A stretch of 64,000 nucleotides of DNA from Litchfieldia salsa (GCF_900104555.1 NZ_FNJU01000001.1:434001-498000); one strand, 5' to 3'; numbered from the stretch's first letter, positions 7,753 through 16,679 are shown. Numbers and translations are program-made. The notes: a model not told the origin generated them from the sequence alone.

Positions 7753-9632
7753 TATATATTCACCGCCTCATCTTCTTGAATAAGAATTTTAAAATCATTT
7801 TCTATTTCGATAAATAATTCTTCTATCATTGGTGGGATTTTTTCTGTTTGCCGATTATATATTATTGTACTAGCAATGATAGAGGAATAAGCAGTTTTAT
7901 TATCATGTATACAATCAAGTAATGCTTGTACTCTACCATCATCATTACTATAGTCCCTGAAAGATTTTTCGTATATAAATTGATTACAGGTGTCACATTT
8001 GTCTTTAGTTGGTCTTGAACCATTAGATGTATTACCTTTTGCTGAAATATATTGCTCTAAAAATCCATCTCCCAATATTTCTGTCATTGCAATAGAAATT
8101 TCTTCGGCATATCCTGCATTAATTAGATACTTTTCAAAGTCACTTCCATCGGGCAAAAACTTAATACCTTTAGAAATTTCAGCAATTTCATCTTCATCGT
8201 AAACTGCTTTAACGAGTTTTCTTACTTCTTTAATTGTCTTTGGTTCTCCATCGCTCAATATGTAAACTTTCATATTTAAATCTTTAGCAATTCTTAAGAA
8301 AGGTTTATATTTACCAGAGCCTCCTACACTTATTATATTTATTCCTGCTTCAAATGCTTCACAATGGAAGTACTCTTTAAAAAAAGTTGGAATAGCTTGC
8401 TCCTCCGTTTCTCCTTCACACAATAAAATGGCATTTGCGAAAAGTAAATCTCCTCTTGATTTAAGTATTTCAAACTTAATTTTCCGTATGTCCTTCCCCT
8501 CTAAATTAGCCGTATTAATAAAGTTAATGTTAGATTTACCTTCAATCTTAGAAATGTGCCTTATATCATTTATGTCAACTTGTCCAACTATCATTGGAGA
8601 ATGTGTGCTGACAATTTTTTGTCCTGATAAGTCATTTATTTGCTGAAATATTTTTCTTTGAGCTTGAGGGTGTAGATGTGCTTCTGGTTCTTCTAGCAAC
8701 ATTATTGGATGAAATGGTACTTCTTCTTTTTCCATCTGCTCAATTTTCCATGAAATATATGCTACTACTGTTAGAAAAGTAATCCAACTTCTTGTCCCCA
8801 TACCATGATTTGATATAGGAAACCTTTCTGAATGTTCATCCTTAAAAGTCAAATCAATTCCTCTATTTAAATCTTTGATTTTTCTAGACACTGGATTGAT
8901 TTTTATACTTGAATCACTCGTACTCACAGTTCTTGAGACTTTACTTAAATTATCAGTCAAATGTTTTAAAATAGGACTTTTATGAATAATTTCATTATTA
9001 ATAGTATCTAAAGTAGTTTCTATATCTTCAATATCCTTACTATCTAATCCTACATCCCTAACTAATTTTCCCCAATATGAATTCCTATCTTTCATTTCTA
9101 CTGAAATGTCCCTTTTAGCATCCATATAAAAAACAGGGAGTGCTTGTAAAACTTTGTCTGTTATTCGATTTTTTTTATATTCATTATAATTTTCCGCCGC
9201 TTCAGTCGTTGGCCAATCTATTAATGCTTTTCTCTCAATATCATATTCACCTTTTAAAGGATTATAAGATATTATAGTTCGTATAGCCAAAAATTGATCT
9301 AAGGTTACTGTGTCCTCACTTCTTAACTCGCCTATATGTTCAAACCATTTTTCATCAAATTCTTTGATTCCTTCTTCATTTTTCTCAACTGGAACAATTA
9401 ACACATCAATAATAGCTTTTCTACTTTTAGGTAAAAGTTCATTTAATTCTACATAAATATCCTCTTCACTAACTCTAATACCTCTTAGAAATGCAACTTG
9501 TATAGCTTGCAATAAAGTAGTCTTACCGACATTATTTGCACCAATCAATACACAATTTTCAGATAATGTTATGTCTGCTGACTGGTAGGATCTAAAATTC
9601 CTAATACGTATCTCTTTAATGATAATCCCCAT
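7752..9632 (-). CDS. gajA: Gabija protein GajA, OLD-family ATPase-TOPRIM nuclease
   Basis: A 626-residue protein with an N-terminal ABC/SMC-like ATPase and a C-terminal TOPRIM nuclease, the class 2 OLD architecture of GajA. Walker A is GANNVGKT (residues 31-38); the signature and Walker B region is near residues 300-320 with LLEEPEAHLHPQAQ, and the H-switch follows as STHSP. The TOPRIM part begins LLCEGETEEQ and continues with VGGSGK and LSDGE. GajA nicks phage DNA in a nucleotide-sensitive manner in characterised systems. The start at ATG 9632 is chosen for GAGGAG six bases upstream; a longer frame reaching 9680 has no such site. A CxxC pair (CDTC, near residue 565) could bind metal or be incidental. 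Gene order gajA-gajB with one-base overlap supports the system call. Confidence 0.87.
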   Translation of the reverse strand: MGIIIKEIRIRNFRSYQSADITLSENCVLIGANNVGKTTLLQAIQVAFLRGIRVSEEDIYVELNELLPKSRKAIIDVLIVPVEKNEEGIKEFDEKWFEHIGELRSEDTVTLDQFLAIRTIISYNPLKGEYDIERKALIDWPTTEAAENYNEYKKNRITDKVLQALPVFYMDAKRDISVEMKDRNSYWGKLVRDVGLDSKDIEDIETTLDTINNEIIHKSPILKHLTDNLSKVSRTVSTSDSSIKINPVSRKIKDLNRGIDLTFKDEHSERFPISNHGMGTRSWITFLTVVAYISWKIEQMEKEEVPFHPIMLLEEPEAHLHPQAQRKIFQQINDLSGQKIVSTHSPMIVGQVDINDIRHISKIEGKSNINFINTANLEGKDIRKIKFEILKSRGDLLFANAILLCEGETEEQAIPTFFKEYFHCEAFEAGINIISVGGSGKYKPFLRIAKDLNMKVYILSDGEPKTIKEVRKLVKAVYDEDEIAEISKGIKFLPDGSDFEKYLINAGYAEEISIAMTEILGDGFLEQYISAKGNTSNGSRPTKDKCDTCNQFIYEKSFRDYSNDDGRVQALLDCIHDNKTAYSSIIASTIIYNRQTEKIPPMIEELFIEIENDFKILIQEDEAVNI

Positions 9633-9850
9633 ATTTTTTCTCCTCGTAACTAAAATGGTATTAATCCACATTATTACCATTTTACCATTACTTCCTAACC
9701 AAGTCTTTCATTTACAAAAGGGATATTAGGTAATAGTATATTTTAAGTATGTAATACAGATTCAAGTGCTATTAATAATCTGGAATCAGTCGGGGAATCC
9801 AGCCATCCATAGTCATTCAGAAATACTTCAAAAATCTACTGCAAAAAAAA

Positions 9851-9878
9851 TGAGCTTGGAAAAGTATTTCCAAGCTCA
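9851..9878. terminator. Perfect 12-bp hairpin, bidirectional terminator
   Basis: TGAGCTTGGAAA, a four-base loop and TTTCCAAGCTCA form a perfect stem, with an A-run before and a T-run after. It can end transcription in both directions and separates gajA from the zinc-ribbon nuclease gene upstream. Confidence 0.75.
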
Positions 9879-10040
9879 TTTTTCTATACAAAAACAACTA
9901 TTAACTTTAAAATAGCCCAAATTAATAAATAAAAAGTCTTCCCAAAATATTATATAATAAGAAAATAAAAGATAATTAAAGGGCAAAAACAATATAATAG
10001 TATTAAATCAAATTTATGCAATTTTGCCTCTTGAATTCTT

Positions 10041-10125
10041 TTAAGATAAAAGTAGCTCAATTCCTATAATCTTCCCTGCCTCCGCTATTCTTTTAGTGAC
10101 TTCTATATCTCTCTACTTGGCTCCG
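10041..10125 (-). pseudogene. Relic of RadC C-terminal region
   Basis: The minus-strand frame ending at the stop 10041-10043 reads RDIEVTKRIAEAGKIIGIEL, very like the conserved RadC/JAB block (DIEVT.R...AG.I.GI.LLDH). A stop codon precedes it and the terminal LDH motif is lost. RadC genes are frequent passengers on integrative elements, phages and plasmids. The rest of the 9720-10298 gap shows only the hairpin at 9851 and AT-rich DNA. Confidence 0.5.
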
Positions 10126-10298
10126 TATTTTATAAATAGTAATTCCAGAAAATACATGTATATCAACACGTTTACTTTGAATACATGTATTTATCGTAGG
10201 GAGAAATAATCCTCTCTGAATACTTCAACCGGTGTCTCTATTAACTAATTATATCTCTAAACAACAGGTATTTTTATTCACTTATAGTTATTATTTAT

Positions 10299-12281
10299 CT
10301 ATCTAACCTCATTGTTTTTTTGCTTAGCTCCTGGTTTAGAGCTCCAAATCATTCCTATATCCTCAAGCATCTTGAATCTTTCAAGTGTAAGATCATTGTT
10401 TTTATAGCTAACTCTTTGTGTTCTAATCCACTGTCCTAATTTAAAACCATTTTCACATACATATGTAGCCTTAACTTCCAAATTTTTATTTCTTAAAAAA
10501 TATGCTTTTGCTTGCTCATATTTTTGATTCCATAGTTCATGTTGTAAAGTAGTATCTCTATATCTTCCTCTACATTGTGGGCAATTACGATTTCTAACTC
10601 TACTTGCTACCGTAGCCCTATACTCATGATTATTTTCACAAACCCACCAAACTTTTTTGTTGCTTCCTGGAGTTACTTCTGATGGGTCTAAATCGTAATT
10701 TTTCTCGTAATTCCACTCCCTAGCTAAATTGGGATATTTCGATTCAAAGTCATTGTACCCTGCAAGCACTTTGTGATTAGAACAATATGGACATCTGTTA
10801 CCTTTCGCAACATTGATAACTGTTTCTTCCCATTCATGCCCTTCTTCACAATTCCACCATACTTTTTTATTACTCATTGCTGAAACTGTGTCAGGCCTTA
10901 ATTTCATGTTCTTCTTATTATTCCACAAATTTATTAGTTCATGAAAGTTTGCAGCGAAGCTGTTCTTTTTCTGAATCATAATGTATTGATTCATAATTCC
11001 GATTCGATCTCTGTCAATATCCAATTCCATTTCAATTTTCTTTTTAGTTTTCACCTCTAATAAATGAAATAATTTTCTTAAGGCCGTTGGAAAATTTTTA
11101 TATGAATGATTCACAATAAAAAATATTGTTTGATCTATAATTTCATCGGATTCATATGATTCCTTTATACGAATAAGGTCTAAACCTATTTCTGAAAGTG
11201 CATTGTTTTTTCTAATTTCACGTTCTCTAAGATGCTTTTTACTGTGATACGCAATCCCATCGTACTCAATTCCAATATTATAATCTGGCAAATAAATGTC
11301 TACTTCCCAACCATTGTGCATAGTTCTACTATCAACATTAAAAACTTTCGATAAATAGAAAATAATCGACTGTTCAGGAAAAGAACTCCTTAGTTCAGAA
11401 GAACACTGTGCACAATCTCTCCCTTGGTACCTATTGCTAACACTAGCTTGCCACTCATGACCTCTTTGACACTGCCACCATACTTTTTTCATTGAATAAG
11501 GGGAAATATTTTCAGGAATAAGATTTCCGTTTTTAGTGGGATGCCATTCTTTAGCTATCCTTGAAGATTTAACAAGTAAATTATTCTTCTTGGTTGGATA
11601 TAATCCAGCGCAATATGGACAGCCATGTCCTTTACCTCGTGTGGCCGGTGGCGCTTGCCATTCATGACCTTTTTCACATTGCCACCACACTTTTTTATTT
11701 GAATTACTTGTTACATCCTTTAAAGTTAAAGCCTTGTTTTTTTGGGGATGCCATTCTTTTTCTAATTCAGGATGAACACTAAACAAACTTCCGTTTCTCT
11801 TTACCATTGTTTTATTTCTACGAATGGTTTTACAACCAGGACACCCTGAGCCTAGAGTACGGGAATATATACTAGCCTGATAACTATTAGTACAAATTGG
11901 ACATTTCCACCAAACAATTTGATTTGAACCTATGGAAAAGTTAGATGGAACAATTTGCTCATTTAATTTATAGTCCCAGTCATTTAAAAGTTGAGGGGCT
12001 TTTTCTTGGAGAGAACCTGACTTTAATAACTTAGTTCTTTTTGATCTTTCTATTTGTTTTTTCTTAGAACATTTAGGACAACCTGAACCTTTTTTACTAG
12101 TCCTCCTATTTACCGATGTTTCCCAATCATATTTACATTTGAAACAAATCCAAGACACTCTTTTTTCGGATCCATAGCTCACAGTATCTGGACACAGGCC
12201 AACGTTTTTAGTTAAATCCCATTCCTCTAGAATTTCTAATTGATTAACTTCCATACACCATTCTCTAAGACTTTTTCTCAT
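10299..12281 (-). CDS. Multi zinc-ribbon protein with embedded PD-(D/E)XK/Vsr-like nuclease and helicase-associated domain
   Basis: A 660-residue protein with a striking layout. Four zinc-ribbon repeats of about 60 residues (near 14-75, 94-154, 169-229, 238-298) share the pattern EW....N..L.P..V..GS.KKVWW.C..GHEW.A....R..G.GCP.C, as in the DUF4379/treble-clef family. Residues about 300-395 form a restriction-like nuclease: GWEVDIYLPDYNIGIEYDG, then YHSKKH and LIRIKE, resembling the Vsr/DUF559 PD-(D/E)XK group. Two more ribbons follow (452-512, 524-583). The C-terminus (about 590-650) matches the helicase-associated HA domain: WNQKYEQAKAYF, GQWIRTQR, LERFKMLEDIGM.W. No motor domain is present. 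Such ribbons and nucleases are known from mobile and defence genes; a DNA-targeting defence or competition role is inferred. The start at 12281 has only a weak binding site; an ATG nine codons on is an alternative. It lies upstream of gajAB on the same strand but is separated by a terminator. Confidence 0.75.
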   Translation of the reverse strand: MRKSLREWCMEVNQLEILEEWDLTKNVGLCPDTVSYGSEKRVSWICFKCKYDWETSVNRRTSKKGSGCPKCSKKKQIERSKRTKLLKSGSLQEKAPQLLNDWDYKLNEQIVPSNFSIGSNQIVWWKCPICTNSYQASIYSRTLGSGCPGCKTIRRNKTMVKRNGSLFSVHPELEKEWHPQKNKALTLKDVTSNSNKKVWWQCEKGHEWQAPPATRGKGHGCPYCAGLYPTKKNNLLVKSSRIAKEWHPTKNGNLIPENISPYSMKKVWWQCQRGHEWQASVSNRYQGRDCAQCSSELRSSFPEQSIIFYLSKVFNVDSRTMHNGWEVDIYLPDYNIGIEYDGIAYHSKKHLREREIRKNNALSEIGLDLIRIKESYESDEIIDQTIFFIVNHSYKNFPTALRKLFHLLEVKTKKKIEMELDIDRDRIGIMNQYIMIQKKNSFAANFHELINLWNNKKNMKLRPDTVSAMSNKKVWWNCEEGHEWEETVINVAKGNRCPYCSNHKVLAGYNDFESKYPNLAREWNYEKNYDLDPSEVTPGSNKKVWWVCENNHEYRATVASRVRNRNCPQCRGRYRDTTLQHELWNQKYEQAKAYFLRNKNLEVKATYVCENGFKLGQWIRTQRVSYKNNDLTLERFKMLEDIGMIWSSKPGAKQKNNEVR

Positions 12282-12360
12282 AAGAAAACACTCATCCCAT
12301 TTAGTTCTTATTATTTCGTTATACCATTACTTTTAGATTGCTCTTAACCAAAAAATACAA

Positions 12361-12487
12361 TTATTCTCTTTCATACAACTCTCCAAATAATTTTTGAATT
12401 TGGTTCTTTAATTTTATATCTTCTTCCATTTCCTTGACTATATTTTTTAATGTTTTAATTAATACTTCTTCGGATCGGGTATCGGGA
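12361..12487 (-). pseudogene. Short C-terminal fragment, TnpC/DUF6262-like
   Basis: The minus-strand frame to the stop at 12361 reads [19 protein letters not shown] and [15 protein letters not shown], a coiled-coil tail. It resembles the C-terminus of TnpC/DUF6262 proteins of Tn554-type site-specific transposons. There is no start; the fragment abuts the IS3 relic. The match is based on composition and a short pattern, so it is tentative. Confidence 0.3.
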
Positions 12488-12495
12488 GCTTTTCT

Positions 12496-13052
12496 TTAGT
12501 AAATATATGGCATTGGATGTTTTTTGCTGTTTACGGAGGGATTAATTCTTCGACTTATATCGCTTTCTTTACCCATTAATCGTCCTATACGGCGTCTTGA
12601 GACTGTTAAACCCGATTTAGCTTGGTCCCTCTTAATTTTCCGAGTGCCATATACTTGACGGTTATTGTTAAAATCTCTATAATTTTCTCTTTTAATTCTT
12701 ACTCTTCTGCGAGCGAGTTGTAGGATTTTGAACATTGCTGATATCGAATATTTGTGACCATTTCTTCTATCACTCTATTTTCATCCCATGATCAGCGCTG
12801 CTTGCTTTAAAATATCGACTTCCATTTCTAGCTGCTTATTTCTTTTTTAAAATCAATAAATTCTTGTTCTTCTGGACTTCGGTTAGCCTCTCTTGAAAGG
12901 ATCCAGACTCCTGGAATTGAACAATCCATCTGTCTAATGCTGAAGCAGTTAATTCATATTCACGGACAATATCTTTACGACTTTTTTCACTCTCATATAA
13001 AGCAACCACTTGCTACTTAAGTTCTGTGGAAAACTTTTTCTTTTTTGGACAT
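12496..13052 (-). mobile_element. Degraded IS3-family element (orfA and start of orfB)
   Basis: From an ATG at 13052 the minus strand reads, across a frameshift and a stop, FSTELK, VALYESEKSRKDIVREYELT and SALDRWIVQFQESGSF, the HTH protein OrfA of an IS3-family element. A second part (frame 12496-12735) carries the OrfB start: YRDFNNNRQVYGTRKI and VSRRRIGRLM. The DDE catalytic core is missing and the end is abrupt. The element is dead. It sits at the right border of the defence-like island. Confidence 0.65.
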
Positions 13053-13133
13053 AGTAGAATCGCTCCTCACTTGTTAGAGTCAAGGGGGACAGGTTTTCCT
13101 TGGACCAATGTTATATGTAGGCTGCTAAAGAAC

Positions 13134-13174
<41 letters not shown>

Positions 13175-13305
13175 AAATAGACAGACAATCTATAATTTGG
13201 ATTGTGTTTCTGTATTCACAAATGAATCCCTTTGATATAATGCAGATAGAATGAAAAAAACTCGAATTACATTAATAATTTTTTGAGGTTGAGGAGGGAA
13301 TTTTG

Positions 13306-13512
13306 ATGTTACATACGAAAACACCTGCAGGAACTTACGATGAGAATGACTATTGGACTGTTACATACATTAACATTCTATCAGAGAATTCTGATGAGCA
13401 CAAAGAAGTAGTTCGTGAGTATGGTGATTGTGATAATGCCTATGAAGATTATTGCTATTATAAAAAGAAATGGTGGGCACAAGACTGCACATATAATCAC
13501 CATAGAAGATAA
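13306..13512 (+). CDS. Small hypothetical protein (68 aa), Tyr/Asp/Trp-rich
   Basis: GAGGAGGG (13291-13298) sits eight bases before the ATG at 13306; a TTG at 13303 is possible but too close. The protein is acidic in the middle and aromatic, with KTPAGTYDENDYWTVTYINI and a C-terminal YCYYKKKWWAQDC...HHRR. Two or three cysteines and closing histidines could bind metal, but nothing is established. No signal peptide or membrane segment. A TATAAT-like element lies near 13233. A strong terminator follows at 13582. I do not recognise the family. Confidence 0.55.
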   Translation: MLHTKTPAGTYDENDYWTVTYINILSENSDEHKEVVREYGDCDNAYEDYCYYKKKWWAQDCTYNHHRR

Positions 13513-13581
13513 ACCGAACTATAAAGAAAAACTTCGGTAAGATTGGATTATAGATTATCGCTGAGCTTTATTTAAAAGTAC

Positions 13582-13603
13582 ATAAGACACTTCGGTGTCT
13601 TAT
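13582..13603 (+). terminator. UUCG-loop terminator
   Basis: ATAAGACAC, the loop TTCG and GTGTCTTAT make a perfect 9-bp stem followed by a T-rich tail. It ends the small gene at 13306-13512. Confidence 0.75.
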
Positions 13604-13713
13604 TCTATTTCCGCCTATTTTTCCAGTTAGGCCTAATTGTTTATTATTCCACTAACCACGCCCCTATAGTTTATAGTGCAGCCCTTTACAAAGTCACTTG
13701 ACGCTACTCCTCT

Positions 13714-13756
13714 TTACTGCACAGTATATAGTTTACTACGTAATAAACGAGTTACA
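13714..13756 (+). other. Short relic shared with 18667 and 24492
   Basis: The stretch reads TAQYIVYYVINEL in one plus frame. Near-identical DNA occurs at 18667-18689 and 24509-24550. The longest copy includes a P-loop-like GSGKT, so these look like scraps of one former gene, perhaps a phage ATPase such as a terminase. The remaining bases 13604-13851 hold nothing else I can support. Confidence 0.35.
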
Positions 13757-13851
13757 CCACAATTTCCCTCTTTCAAACTACGCCGAAACTACTTAACCGA
13801 TTACGGTAACATTCTTAGGGTAACTTGAACCATTTACTGCTTCAAAATCCA

Positions 13852-14271
13852 CTACCTCCCAAAAAACCCACCCACAACCGGAAACCCTACAAACTCCTTC
13901 CTCATCTCCCGAAACGAAATAACTCCATTCCCCCTAACAACCTCAAAATCTAGCGGATATTCATGACAATTCATAGGCTGATTCTGATATGTCTTCACAT
14001 AAAACTGAGTCGCCTCTTCCGGATTACGCGCAAAGATAAAGACAAATTCCCGGGGATTCATTTTCAAAGAATAGATATTAATCCGATGAAACCCCAACAC
14101 ATTCTGTTGAATAATTTCCGCAACCTTCTGATGATCCGCTTTATTCAAGTCTAGTTGTGAAATATCATCATGCAATGAAACCTTTTTATCCGAAAGTAAG
14201 TGGTATATGTAATGAGCCAAGGTTGATTCTTCACTAATTAAACAATCATGGTAAACATCTTTCACTAACAT
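13852..14271 (-). CDS. Hypothetical protein in phage replication module (139 aa)
   Basis: Soluble alpha/beta protein. The ATG at 14271 is chosen over a GTG at 14280 because the GAGGTG lies six bases before the ATG and would touch the GTG. The N-terminal half is helical (MLVKDVYHDCLISEESTLAHY), followed by VLGFHRINIYSLKMNPREFV and a C-terminal FREMRKEFVGFPVVGGFFGR. I do not recognise the family. It follows the DnaB-like helicase gene by about 80 bp on the same strand, so it probably belongs to the same phage-derived module. Confidence 0.6.
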   Translation of the reverse strand: MLVKDVYHDCLISEESTLAHYIYHLLSDKKVSLHDDISQLDLNKADHQKVAEIIQQNVLGFHRINIYSLKMNPREFVFIFARNPEEATQFYVKTYQNQPMNCHEYPLDFEVVRGNGVISFREMRKEFVGFPVVGGFFGR

Positions 14272-14352
14272 TCTTATCACCTCTATATAGGATATGTTTA
14301 TCTTGTTTTACAGCAGTAAAAAGTTTAGTAGATATATCGGATAAACCGCGAT

Positions 14353-15609
14353 TCAATTTGGACTATCCTCATAATCCTCAATCCTCCCAGTGAATTCATT
14401 GTATTTAACATTAATCGTACCAACCGGACCATTACGATTTTTCGAGACGATGATTTCTAGGGAGTTGTTGTCTGATTCTTTGTCATAGTACTTCTCTCGG
14501 TATAAGAACAAGATGACGTCGGCGTCTTGTTCGACGCTGCCTGATTCGCGGATGTCGGACATCATTGGGCGTTTGTTGGCTCTTGATTCGACTGATCGAT
14601 TTAGTTGTGCTAAGCAGATAACCGGGCAGGCGAAGTCTTTGGCAAATGTTTTTAGGTTTCGGGATATTTCGGTTACTTGTAAGTGAGCGTTCCCTCCATA
14701 GAATTCGCTGGATTGGATGAGTGATAAATAGTCGATTAGGATGATTGGTTTTTTGGTTGGATATTGGTTCATGACTTTGCGTGTTTTGGCTCTCATTTCG
14801 GCCACCTTTTGTGCGGCACGGTCGAAGATTTGGATGTGGGTTTCACCTAGGTTGCCTAAGACGTTTGGCCATTTTTCTTTTTGAGGCTGACTTAATAGTT
14901 CTTTTGGATTTTTCATTTTTGATCGATTGAACCCTCCTGTGGAAGCTATTAACCGAGTCGTTAATAGCTTTTCAGGCATTTCTAGTGAGAAGATGATTGG
15001 TACATAATCTGACCATCCTGCTGATTTGGCAAGATGGAGCATGACGTCGGTTTTTCCCATTGATGGTCGTGCTGCTAGGATCGTTACTTCCCCGTCCTGG
15101 AAGCCTCCTGTCATTTCATCTAGCTTTTTGATTCCTGAAGGTGCGCTTTTTACGGTTTCTTGGTCTTCCCATGGTGCTTCATACAGCTTTGAGAGTGATT
15201 GTTGGATGGATGTATGATCAGTGACCTTCACGAGGTTTATGTTATCCAATGCACCTATGACTTTCGCAATCTCCCAGTTATGAAGAGCTGCGATCGTCAG
15301 GATGTTTCGCTTTTCACGTTCCTTCCACACATCGATGATGATCTCTTCGATGTTGTCGAATTTCTCAATGTCGGCATAGGATAACAGCTCTGACAGATAA
15401 GACATCCCTCCGAAGGAATCGAGGTCAGGGAGTGTTGATAAGGTGATTAAATCGATATTCTTACCCGCTCTGTTTAACTCTAGCATTCTTCGCATTAATT
15501 CTTTATGACACGTACTTTCTAGTTGTTCAGGTTGAATCACGGTATCTTTGATTAGATAGCTCTCTTTCATCAAGCTTCCTAGGAACGACTTTTCTACGAT
15601 ACTCACCAA
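14353..15609 (-). CDS. DnaB-type replicative helicase, phage-like
   Basis: A 418-residue DnaB-family helicase. The N-terminal domain begins EKSFLGSLMKES, and the RecA-like motor carries SGIKKLDEMTGGFQDGE, the Walker A AARPSMGKT, IIFSLEMPEK, the Walker B region PIILIDYLSLIQ, LAQLNRSVESR and DIRESGSVEQDADV. Bacterial DnaB is usually about 450 residues; this shorter form is typical of phages and integrated elements. It would unwind DNA at an element's replication fork. The start is TTG 15609 or GTG 15606, inside the end of the dnaD-like gene, so the two are translationally coupled. The chromosomal dnaB-type gene lies elsewhere. Confidence 0.85.
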   Translation of the reverse strand: MVSIVEKSFLGSLMKESYLIKDTVIQPEQLESTCHKELMRRMLELNRAGKNIDLITLSTLPDLDSFGGMSYLSELLSYADIEKFDNIEEIIIDVWKEREKRNILTIAALHNWEIAKVIGALDNINLVKVTDHTSIQQSLSKLYEAPWEDQETVKSAPSGIKKLDEMTGGFQDGEVTILAARPSMGKTDVMLHLAKSAGWSDYVPIIFSLEMPEKLLTTRLIASTGGFNRSKMKNPKELLSQPQKEKWPNVLGNLGETHIQIFDRAAQKVAEMRAKTRKVMNQYPTKKPIILIDYLSLIQSSEFYGGNAHLQVTEISRNLKTFAKDFACPVICLAQLNRSVESRANKRPMMSDIRESGSVEQDADVILFLYREKYYDKESDNNSLEIIVSKNRNGPVGTINVKYNEFTGRIEDYEDSPN

Positions 15610-16538
15610 TCTTCACCTTCCGATAGATTTAGTTGGAATTCCTTTGTTTTGCCTTTATGTTCTGCTGGTTGCTCTTGCTCGGTCGGTTTCTTCTTGTGAT
15701 AGAGATCAATTTCTTCGACTGTTAAGAGTCCTTCATTTTCCCAGTTTTTGAGGATTCCCACTACATAATTTAGCTTTCTGATATTGTTGGTGCATGCAAT
15801 GGTCATGGCTTTCACGATGACATCCTTTGGGTTGAGAAATCGTGAATCGTCTAGCCAACATAATAGCTGTTCTTTGGCGTTCATGTTTGAGTAGCCGAAT
15901 CCGTTTTGGTCCCAGAGCTCTATGATTTCTTTGACTTCTTCTTTTTTCTTTTTTGTGTTTTGTTGTTGTTTTTCTTTTTCTTTTTTATTTTCTTTTTCTT
16001 TTTGTCCACGCATCGTGTGACGAGTCGTTAGCGCAGCGTCGTTCTCTGTATTTTCGCTTTCTATGTATGGCTGGGTTACAGGATGATGTCCTTGTTCCTC
16101 TTCAACACCTTCTTCTTTTTCATAAAAGGATTTGAAGATAGTTTGGATGTCGGTTTTCGTGATGTGTTCTGCCACATATGGGATGAGTGAGGTGTCCTGG
16201 ACTTGTTGTAGTTCTGAGATGATGCAGTCGATGACGGGTTTGCCGCCTTTGTGGAGGTTGTATTTCCCCCAGTTTTTGATGGCGAGTTCTCTGGTGTCTG
16301 GGTTGTAGCGGATGACTTGATGGTGTCGGTCCATTCGGTCCATTAGTGAGTGGATGGTTTCGATTGAGTAGCCTGTGTCAAAGGCCATTTGTTTTTTGGT
16401 TATCCGGTAAATTCCGATTTGTGTGGTGTGGGGATTTGTGAGGAGGTAGAGGAAGAAGTATTTGTCCTCGGGTGTCATTTCTTCTGAGACAATTGGGTTG
16501 GTCCAGAAATTTGTTTGGATCATTCGGTATTTGGCCAT
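15603..16538 (-). CDS. DnaD-domain replication initiator, phage-like
   Basis: A 311-residue protein of the phage DnaD/DnaB_2 type. Residues 1-120 form a winged-helix region (FWTNPIVSEEMTPEDKYFFL, IGIYRITKKQMAF). A highly charged Lys/Glu/Gln linker follows at about 165-200, then the DnaD-like C-terminal domain (IIELWDQNGFG, NPKDVIVKAM, LNYVVGILKNWENEG; about 205-285). Such proteins open an origin and load the helicase, here encoded by the overlapping gene. The end overlaps the helicase start by a few bases. A truncated copy of its first 120 residues lies at 18690-19058, differing at only five positions. Confidence 0.83.
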   Translation of the reverse strand: MAKYRMIQTNFWTNPIVSEEMTPEDKYFFLYLLTNPHTTQIGIYRITKKQMAFDTGYSIETIHSLMDRMDRHHQVIRYNPDTRELAIKNWGKYNLHKGGKPVIDCIISELQQVQDTSLIPYVAEHITKTDIQTIFKSFYEKEEGVEEEQGHHPVTQPYIESENTENDAALTTRHTMRGQKEKENKKEKEKQQQNTKKKKEEVKEIIELWDQNGFGYSNMNAKEQLLCWLDDSRFLNPKDVIVKAMTIACTNNIRKLNYVVGILKNWENEGLLTVEEIDLYHKKKPTEQEQPAEHKGKTKEFQLNLSEGEDW

Positions 16539-16617
16539 TTGGGCACGTTCCTTTCGATTTGGGGTTTAGTCTTTTCCTATTAGTTATAGGGTGGGGAGGG
16601 GGGAAAAGGGGCATGGG
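16181..16617. repeat. Direct repeat, copy 1 (dnaD 5' half and leader)
   Basis: About 370 bases of the dnaD-like gene and its leader recur in the same orientation at 18701-19131. Identity is very high across the coding part and weaker, with gaps, in the leader. The two copies flank the xylanase gene. Confidence 0.9.
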
Positions 16618-16641
16618 GGTTTTTGGGAAAATAAAAAAATA

Positions 16642-16679
16642 CACCTCCAATTGTTAGTTGTGTCTAACAATTGGGGTGC
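16642..16679 (-). terminator. Terminator of the xylanase gene
   Basis: CACC.CCAATTGTTAG pairs with CTAACAATTGGGGTG around a short loop, with one bulge. On the minus strand the stem is followed by a T-rich run, as expected after the xylanase stop at 16766. Confidence 0.8.
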
